Positions 59,301 through 64,000 of a stretch of DNA of 64,000 nucleotides are shown one piece after another (position 1 is the first letter of the stretch; every line of letters begins with the position of its first letter). The notes under the pieces were generated by a model. The model was given only the letters and a program-made list of their open reading frames with translations. It did not search any database and was not told the origin of the DNA. The translations under genes were made by a program, and so were the position numbers. Source of the stretch: Desulfoluna spongiiphila. Its GTDB lineage: Bacteria > Desulfobacterota > Desulfobacteria > Desulfobacterales > Desulfolunaceae. The stretch lies in contig NZ_FMUX01000014.1 of the NCBI RefSeq assembly GCF_900101345.1, positions 105,747 through 169,746 on the forward strand, written 5' to 3'.

Positions 59301-59945
59301 GCCCCCGTCTTTTTGCCGGTGCAGCAGGAGACCCATCTTTTCCGCTGCTGCCAGGATCTGGAGGCCAAGGCCGCCTGGGGAGGCCTGGGGGAGACCGGGC
59401 CGGAGATTGCCCGTTTTGTCCGGTCCGCCTTCAGCTGCATGGGTTGGTATGAGGCGGAGTTTCAGCACGAGACCGACCATTTCCGCCTTCGCGGCCAGGA
59501 CAACATCGTGCGCTACCTGCCCGTGGGGCATGTGGTGGTGCGCGCCACAGCCGAAGACTCCCTTGCAGACGTCCTTACCATGTGCACGTCAGCCCTTGTC
59601 ACAGGCAACCAGGTGACCTTGAGCCTTGTCCCGGGGCTTTCCGAGACGGTGGGGGCTTTCATCGACAGTGCCGACGGAACCCGACTCCTGCGCGACGTTG
59701 CCGTTGTCAAGGAAGGGGAGGCCTCCCTTGCCGCATACCTTCAAACCGCAGACCGCATCCGCTTTGCCGCACCGGACCGGGTTCCCGACACCCTTCTGGC
59801 CAAAGCCGCCGAGACCGGCTTCTACATCGCCAGGACCCGGGTCCTGGCCGAAGGGCGCGTGGAACTCCTCCAGTACGTCCGGGAACAGAGCATCTGCGAC
59901 AACTACCACCGCTACGGCAATCTGGGAGAACGGGGGCTGTTGTAA
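56328..59945 (+). CDS. putA: Bifunctional proline dehydrogenase / 1-pyrroline-5-carboxylate dehydrogenase
   Basis: A 1205-aa PutA-type enzyme. The FAD proline dehydrogenase barrel covers about 110-460 (LQAYLPDS, RIVKGANMEMEQ, LGIASHN, YLIRRLDEN). The aldehyde dehydrogenase domain covers about 530-1010 with general base Glu762 (SAETGGKNA) and nucleophile Cys796 (NTGQKCSA), 34 residues apart as usual. A further C-terminal ALDH-like domain follows. No N-terminal ribbon-helix-helix DNA-binding domain, so it is not an autorepressor. It oxidises proline to P5C and P5C to glutamate, and would also take the P5C made by HypD. GGAAGGAAGG precedes ATG 56328. Confidence 0.94.
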   Translation: MEKQTEARLVQEAVALAEQWQTRANELLTPDEKKIQKMMKRLLTHPMDKVILTRMIDESFRSSLTPKVADRVYTLLKEKGIPKFMGPLEKSLMMLFMGVGRHLPWLAVPQMVEQIRKQSSRAVVPGEEEPFKAHLAMRKEEGVRMNINHIGEAVLGEEEAAHRLEAYVRDLSSPDIEYISVKISTIYSQISSLAMDDTVAELKKRLTVLFTTAENHTYTRKDGTTVKKFVNLDMEEYRDLELTARAFMETLEQEELKNHAAGIVLQAYLPDSWAMQRRLTEWAKERVAAGGAPIKLRIVKGANMEMEQVESALHNWPLAPFDNKPFVDANYKRMAEYAMEPENIKAVRLGIASHNLFELAFAYAMAKENQVTEYFGFEMLEGMADHVRRAILETTGDVLLYAPVAGKEQFINAIAYLIRRLDENTAPENFLRYANDLKPGSREWTFLEKGFKASLELRETASKTSNRVQDRSTESWDGFDGGSHATGRFVNEADTDWALSGNRAWAEGIRDAWMPTADKAPHEVPVVVAGEERFDGKKIREGVDPSQFSGKKKENIVSARYALADDADAEEALETAVTDPDGWRSLGWEGRHEVLCRVAVEIRKARGDLMGAAAAATGKLITEADVEVSEAIDFVEFYPLSARKLAGLEGVTATGKGVGLVISPWNFPIAIPCGGISASLAAGNTVIFKPASDAVLPAWILCNCFWRAGVSKKVLQFMPCSGATTGQKLATDDRVDYVILTGGTDTGLALLKAKPTLALSAETGGKNATIVTSMSDRDQAIKNVIHSAFGNTGQKCSATSLLILEKDVYEDAQFRQQLVDAARSWYVGSAWEYKNSMGTLVNPPSGDLKRGLTELEPGEEWALKPAQVGDNPYLWSPGVKYNVKPGSYTHMTEFFGPVLGVMKADNLEHAISLVNQTGFGLTSGIESLDDREQALWKNSIKAGNLYINRGTTGAIVLRQPFGGMGKSAIGSGIKAGSPNYVSQFMALEETPAPVFLPVQQETHLFRCCQDLEAKAAWGGLGETGPEIARFVRSAFSCMGWYEAEFQHETDHFRLRGQDNIVRYLPVGHVVVRATAEDSLADVLTMCTSALVTGNQVTLSLVPGLSETVGAFIDSADGTRLLRDVAVVKEGEASLAAYLQTADRIRFAAPDRVPDTLLAKAAETGFYIARTRVLAEGRVELLQYVREQSICDNYHRYGNLGERGLL

Positions 59946-59972
59946 CAGATAGAAAAAAAGAGAAAAAAGCGT

Positions 59973-60110
59973 GCCTCCGGCGGCAAGGTGGAGGCACCTT
60001 GAAACCCAAATGCGAATGCATGGAAGCCGTCGTTATGCCTGCGTTTTCAACGCATTCGCGCGAAGGGGGATGTCCTGCAACCGTCTCTGCAGGAGATTCC
60101 TGTTTCATTC
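59973..60110 (-). repeat. Type II hairpin repeat, reverse orientation
   Basis: On the minus strand: GAATGAAACAGG, then paired GCGAATGCG and GCATTCGC, GGGTTTCAAGGTG with a variant loop, and the terminus GCCGCCGGAGGC. It lies 28 bp after putA. Confidence 0.72.
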
Positions 60111-60182
60111 TTTCAGTAAACAGCATTCGGGGTTCTGTTGGTTCGTTTGATTTTTAAGGGACGGTACAAAAATAAAGCATAC

Positions 60183-60219
60183 AAAAGCCCCACCTGCAGG
60201 CCTGCAGGTGGGGCTTTTG
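60183..60219 (+). terminator. Bidirectional terminator downstream of putA
   Basis: A perfect 18-bp inverted repeat AAAAGCCCCACCTGCAGG / CCTGCAGGTGGGGCTTTT with almost no loop, flanked by A-rich and T-rich ends. It lies about 240 bp past putA. Confidence 0.85.
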
Positions 60220-60300
60220 CGTGAAGGGTAACCCGTGAATTGGCAGGGAAACACCCGTCGTTCATGCCCTTGTGATGAATGAGGTTCCCCGGTTAAAGAT

Positions 60301-60512
60301 GCCTCCGGCGGCTCTGCCGAGAGCTAAACGTTTGCCTGATTAAAGACGGGCTTCATAAACAGGTCTTTAAAAATAGATTCAGGCCAATCTAAATCAAAGG
60401 CGAATGTGATTTTCCCCGAGGGACGAGGGGGAAAGCGCATTCGCAACCTGCTTTCAAGGTGGCACACCTTGCCGCCGGAGGCTTTCTTTCATGCACTTTA
60501 ACCATAGAAGGC
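60301..60512 (+). repeat. Type I hairpin repeat with distal box
   Basis: Termini at 60301 and 60471-60482; loop variant CGAGGGACGAG; the small hairpin TAGATT/AATCTA replaces CAGATT/AATCTG of other copies; terminal hairpin CAAGGTGGCACACCTTG; box CTTTAACCATAGAAGGC at 60496-60512. Confidence 0.9.
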
Positions 60513-60531
60513 ACGCTTCTCCCTTCCCGCA

Positions 60532-62106
60532 TCACTCCATGGTGATGGTCTGTCCCCGTTTGGGCACAAAGGCGTTGAGGCCTTTTTCCTTGAGAAAGGC
60601 GGCAAACGCTTTGGATTGTTCTTCTTCCCCGTGGACCACGGCGATGTTTTTCACCTGAAGGTTCGATTTTTTGAGGAAGGTGTGCATCTCTTCGCGGTCG
60701 GCGTGGGCGGAGAATCCGCCGATTTTTACGACGTCGGCCTTGAGGGGATACTCCTTGCCGAGGATCTTGACCACGGGGGGCTTGCCCTTGCGGTCGTTTT
60801 GCTTGTAGTCCCAGCCCAGCTCCATGATGCGGCGTCCCAGGGTGTGCTGGGCCATGTACCCCACAATGACGATGGTGTTGTTGGGGTTGTGGACCCGATA
60901 CCGCAGGTGGTGCAGGATGCGGCCCGCTTCACACATGCCCGAAGAGGAGATGATGATGTGGGGGGTGGTGGACTTCATGCACTCCATGGATTCGGCCACG
61001 GTGCTGATGTAGGAGAGCCCCTTGAACTCGAAGGGGTTCATCCCTTTTTCCAGGAAGGTGCGGTGGGTCTCCTTGTCGTAGACCTCCGGGTGCTCGGCAA
61101 AGACCCGGGTGAGGTTTCCGGCCAGGGGGGAATCCACGAACACGGGGAGCTTGGGGATGCGCCCTTCGTTGAGGAGTTCGTGGATGATGTAGACCACGTC
61201 CTGGGTTCTGCCGAAGGCAAAGGCGGGGATGACCACCACGCCTTTTCGGTCGTAGGTGTCGTTGATGACTTCGGCCAGCCGGTCCTTGAGCTCTTCGGTG
61301 GGCTCGTGGTGGCGGGCGCCGTAGGTGCTCTCCATGATCATCAGGTCGATGGGCCCCAGGTTTTCGGGGAAGCGGAGGGTGGGATTTTTCAGGATGGGCC
61401 GACCGAAGCGCCCGATGTCCCCGGTGTAGATGACGTTGAAGCGCCGTCCCCGCTCCCGGAAGGAGAGGAGGCACAGGGCCGATCCCAGGATGTGCCCGGC
61501 CTCGTAAAAGGTGACGGTCATGCCTTTGCCGATGGTCACCGGGGTGTTGTAGGGGTAGCCGTCAAAGGCGGTGAGGGCTGCCTCGGCATCGGCCATGGTG
61601 TACAGGGGCTCCACGCTGTTGAGGTTGTGCTTGTCCAGGAGTCCTGCGATGGCCTCCTTGTTGAGGCGCAGGCCGTTGTGCTTGAGGAGCTTGGTGATCT
61701 CGGAACGCTCCCGGTTGGTGAGGTGGTTTTTTCCGTTGGCCAGGTTGTAGAGGTGGCCCCGGACGGTTTTGTAGTTGAGGTAAAGGGCGTCGGACTCCTG
61801 GATGTGGGCGGAGTCCCGCAGCAGGTAGGAGCAGGCATCGGCCGTGGTGCGGGTGGTGATGACGCGGCCGTTGAAGCCCCCTTTGACCAGCAGGGGGATA
61901 CGCCCGGAGTGGTCGATGTGGGCGTGGGAAAGGATCATGTTGGTGATGAGTTCGGGGTCCACGGGAAAGACGCGGTTTTTGGCTTCGGTTTCTTTGCGTC
62001 TGCCCTGGAAGAGCCCGCAGTCCAGAAGGATACGGTCTTTTCCGGCTTCGAGCTGGTGCATGGACCCGGTGACTTCGCGAATGGCACCGTAGAACGTGAC
62101 ATGCAT
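60532..62106 (-). CDS. Beta-CASP MBL-fold RNA metallo-hydrolase
   Basis: A 524-aa protein. The MBL core has LDCGLFQG and the metal motif SHAHIDHSGRIPLL. The beta-CASP cap carries IPAFAFGRTQDVVYII, and the C terminus has SSSGMCEAGRILHHL, GYMAQHTLGRRI and GFSAHADREEM. These are the features of RNA-processing exo/endonucleases (YsH1/CPSF73-like bacterial group). It is some 60-70 residues longer than common members because of a helical insertion around 120-175. AAAGGAG precedes ATG 62106. Monocistronic. Confidence 0.9.
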   Translation of the reverse strand: MHVTFYGAIREVTGSMHQLEAGKDRILLDCGLFQGRRKETEAKNRVFPVDPELITNMILSHAHIDHSGRIPLLVKGGFNGRVITTRTTADACSYLLRDSAHIQESDALYLNYKTVRGHLYNLANGKNHLTNRERSEITKLLKHNGLRLNKEAIAGLLDKHNLNSVEPLYTMADAEAALTAFDGYPYNTPVTIGKGMTVTFYEAGHILGSALCLLSFRERGRRFNVIYTGDIGRFGRPILKNPTLRFPENLGPIDLMIMESTYGARHHEPTEELKDRLAEVINDTYDRKGVVVIPAFAFGRTQDVVYIIHELLNEGRIPKLPVFVDSPLAGNLTRVFAEHPEVYDKETHRTFLEKGMNPFEFKGLSYISTVAESMECMKSTTPHIIISSSGMCEAGRILHHLRYRVHNPNNTIVIVGYMAQHTLGRRIMELGWDYKQNDRKGKPPVVKILGKEYPLKADVVKIGGFSAHADREEMHTFLKKSNLQVKNIAVVHGEEEQSKAFAAFLKEKGLNAFVPKRGQTITME

Positions 62107-62766
62107 GGAAGACTCCTTTCACCCCGGATAGATGCCGGAGCGGCATGGGATGTGGCGGGAACACAGACAATAAGGGCGTCGAGGCAGGGGGCCGGGTGGC
62201 ACGAGCCGTGGGGTGCTTCTTTCAGGTGGCGGCAGACCCCTCACATCTTTATTTTTGCCCGATGAGTCATTTGACGCTGAATGCCGTTGCACTCAGTGAT
62301 CCGGGTTCCGTGTGATTTTTAAACATATGGCAGGGGGGGCGGGGTGTCAACGAACCCTGCGCCGATAAAGAAAAAAAGCACCCTCGGGCTGCGGGGACAG
62401 CCGTTGCAGCCCTTAGGTTGGCGGACGTAAATAACCATACAGGCGCACCTCGCCCCGACTAAAGATGCCTCCGGCGGCCAAGCTTTTGAAACGTTTGATA
62501 AACAGGCCTTAAAAAAAGGTCAGTTTAATCTGAACTAATAGCGAATGTGATTTTCCCTGAGGAACGAAGGGGAAAGCGCATTTGCAGCTTGCTTTCAAGG
62601 TGGCACACCTTGCCGCCGGAGGCGCATTTTTTTCCTCACGTTGGCCATAGGAGGCACCTATGCTGAATCGTTGCCCTCAAACTTTTGAAAGATTTGACAA
62701 ACAGGCCCCGGACGGTATATCGACAATACGAATTGACCCGCCCGAGGCCGGGCCGATCCGGCGCCC
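62107..62766. other. Divergent intergenic region between MBL and FUSC genes
   Basis: 660 bp. It holds the type I copy at 62467; the remainder (62107-62466) shows no gene or clear promoter. Confidence 0.4.
62467..62656 (+). repeat. Type I hairpin repeat, left hairpin reduced, diverged distal box
   Basis: GCCTCCGGCGGCC is joined directly to AAGCTTTTG (the CTGCCGGGGG half of the left hairpin is missing). Loop TGAGGAACGAA, terminal hairpin CAAGGTGGCACACCTTG, right terminus ending 62623, and GTTGGCCATAGGAGGC as a distal box near 62640. Confidence 0.85.
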
Positions 62767-63864
62767 ATGACCCACAAGAAAAGTGATCCCCACATCATGA
62801 ACACATCATCCCTTTTTAAACGTATCCCCGCCGCCCACCTGCGGCACGGCCTGAAGACCGGTCTTGCTTCCCTCATCGCCTATGAGGCGAGCCGGGCCTT
62901 GGGCCTTCCCTACGGCTACTGGGCGGTCATCTCCACGGTGATTGTCATGCAGGTCTATGTGGCCGACTCCGTGAGGATGTGCCTTTACCGCTTCTTCGGA
63001 ACGGCCATGGGGGCGGCCATCGGCATTTTTTCCATCTGGGCCTTTCCTCCGGGGGATCTGTGGAACGACGCTGCCATTGCCCTGACCCTGGGGTTCTGTG
63101 GGTTCATGACCCGGTACAGTCCCCGGTTCCGCATGGCCGCCATCACCGTCTCCGTGGTTTTTGTGGGCAGCTTCGGCTCCCCCATGGACGAGCGGATTGT
63201 CTATGCCCTCTGGCGGGTCATGGAGATTACCCTGGGGGTGGGCACCGCCTTTCTCGTGTCGGTCCTTGTCTTTCCGGAGCGCCTGGAAAAGCACCTGAGC
63301 GAGCGGCTGAATAACCAGAAAGGGCAGGCAGCAGACCTCTGCAGGGAGCTCACGGCCGCCTTTGTCCACGGGGTGGCCTCCCCGCCGTTTCACGGGATGC
63401 AGGCCCTCTCCGCCGAGATCCGGAAAAACCGGGAGACCCTCTCCGGCATCACCCATCACGAGTTTCTCTTCGTGCGCAGGAAGCGGGGAGATACCCTCGA
63501 ATCGGTCATCAACGGCCTTGAAAGAACCGCGGACCACCTTGCCGTCATGGCCCACGCCCTGGAAAAGGAGGCCCTTCTCAAAGAGCGGTTCCACATGGAA
63601 AACGAGATCCTGGACCTGGCCGAGGCCTGTGCCGTGACCCTTACCCGGATGCGGGACACGGATGAGCCCGTGGACTGCCGGGACCTTCAAGGCGCTCTCT
63701 CCGCCTGTGACGCCCGCCTGCTTGACTTGCGCAAGCAGGGGGCCACCTTTCGGTTCGACCTTGATATCCTGGCCGGGTTCTACGAATTCTACAGCGCCTT
63801 GAAAGCCCTGGCACAAGACCTTATCCGGGGCATGGGGAACGGCAAGGGTGTGGGAAAAAAATAA
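62767..63864 (+). CDS. FUSC-family membrane protein (aromatic acid exporter-like)
   Basis: A 365-aa protein with an N-terminal membrane domain of about six helices (residues 30-175) and a helical cytosolic C-terminal half (about 180-350). HGLKTGLASLIAYEASRALGLPYGYWAVIST and RFFGTAMGAAIGIF match the FUSC/aromatic acid exporter superfamily. No strong ribosome-binding site precedes ATG 62767; ATG 62800 (MNTSSLFKRIP) is an alternative. Transport substrate unknown. Confidence 0.82.
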   Translation: MTHKKSDPHIMNTSSLFKRIPAAHLRHGLKTGLASLIAYEASRALGLPYGYWAVISTVIVMQVYVADSVRMCLYRFFGTAMGAAIGIFSIWAFPPGDLWNDAAIALTLGFCGFMTRYSPRFRMAAITVSVVFVGSFGSPMDERIVYALWRVMEITLGVGTAFLVSVLVFPERLEKHLSERLNNQKGQAADLCRELTAAFVHGVASPPFHGMQALSAEIRKNRETLSGITHHEFLFVRRKRGDTLESVINGLERTADHLAVMAHALEKEALLKERFHMENEILDLAEACAVTLTRMRDTDEPVDCRDLQGALSACDARLLDLRKQGATFRFDLDILAGFYEFYSALKALAQDLIRGMGNGKGVGKK

Positions 63865-63898
63865 AAGAACAGAGTAACTATTCAGCTCAAAAAAAACA

Positions 63899-64000
63899 GC
63901 CTCCGGCGGCAAGGTGTGCCACCTTGAAAGCAGGTTGCGGAAGCGTTTTGCCCCTCGTTCCTCGGGTCAAATCACATCCGCATTTAAAGTAAAAATTCAC
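63899..64000 (-). repeat. Type I hairpin repeat (reverse), cut by window edge
   Basis: Right terminus, hairpin CAAGGTGGCACACCTTG and loop CGAGGAACGAG on the minus strand; the left part lies beyond 64000. Box GTAACTATTCAGCT at 63873 adjoins it. Confidence 0.85.

Overview
The window reads as chromosome of an anaerobic, GC-rich (roughly 58-60 %) Desulfobacterota bacterium, probably a Desulfobacteraceae/Desulfoluna-like sulfate reducer. The indications are a glycyl-radical enzyme with its radical-SAM activase, a small assimilatory-type sulfite reductase, the TIGR03545/TIGR03546 pair, a DUF6485 protein, a GcvT-SHMT fusion, and an IS200-like (RAYT) transposase surrounded by GGGGACAGGTT motifs. This placement is inference from gene content; no rRNA or tRNA gene was seen. 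No CRISPR array, phage or plasmid region was seen either.

Layout. 1-4.4 kb: a GGDEF response regulator (cut by the left edge) and a large hybrid histidine kinase. 4.8-8.9 kb: a 156-bp tandem repeat, then hypD (trans-4-hydroxyproline dehydratase) and its activase. 9-13 kb: haloalkane dehalogenase-like hydrolase, AMMECR1, DUF6485 and U32 proteins. 13.4-18.3 kb: Bcr/CflA transporter, a 57-aa ORF, small sulfite reductase, long-chain acyl-CoA ligase. 18.5-20.5 kb: RAYT transposase and a metallophosphoesterase. 20.8-24.9 kb: sigma-54 activator facing a flavodoxin gene with an exact -24/-12 promoter, then a methyltransferase and a gamma-carbonic-anhydrase-like protein. 25-33 kb: envelope proteins, DUF362 ferredoxin-like protein, TSUP permease, CsgG-like lipoprotein, adenine deaminase. 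33.5-37.6 kb: Fe3+ ABC importer. 37.9-40.9 kb: pntAB transhydrogenase. 41.7-51.5 kb: YitT protein, a chemoreceptor module (exported MBL hydrolase, periplasmic sensor-like protein, MCP), YhdH/AcuI reductase, MscS channel, HD-GYP protein, ExoIII, Tpx. 51.8-64 kb: GcvT-SHMT fusion, FadR-type regulator, PutA, beta-CASP MBL protein, FUSC-type membrane protein.

Metabolic links. HypD makes 1-pyrroline-5-carboxylate from hydroxyproline, and the PutA-type protein oxidises proline and that same intermediate to glutamate, so the window encodes most of a hydroxyproline/proline catabolic route. The GcvT-SHMT fusion joins two folate one-carbon reactions in one polypeptide. The transhydrogenase, Tpx and flavodoxin serve redox balance.

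The most striking feature is a family of interspersed, structured intergenic repeats, with more than 20 complete or partial copies. Complete type I copies are about 150-190 bp, have 12-bp terminal inverted repeats (GCCTCCGGCGGC / GCCGCCGGAGGC), and contain several internal hairpins. The hairpin stems change by compensatory substitutions between copies while one 9-nt loop (GAGGAACGA) stays almost constant. That pattern argues for selection on an RNA or single-stranded DNA structure. I do not recognise this family.
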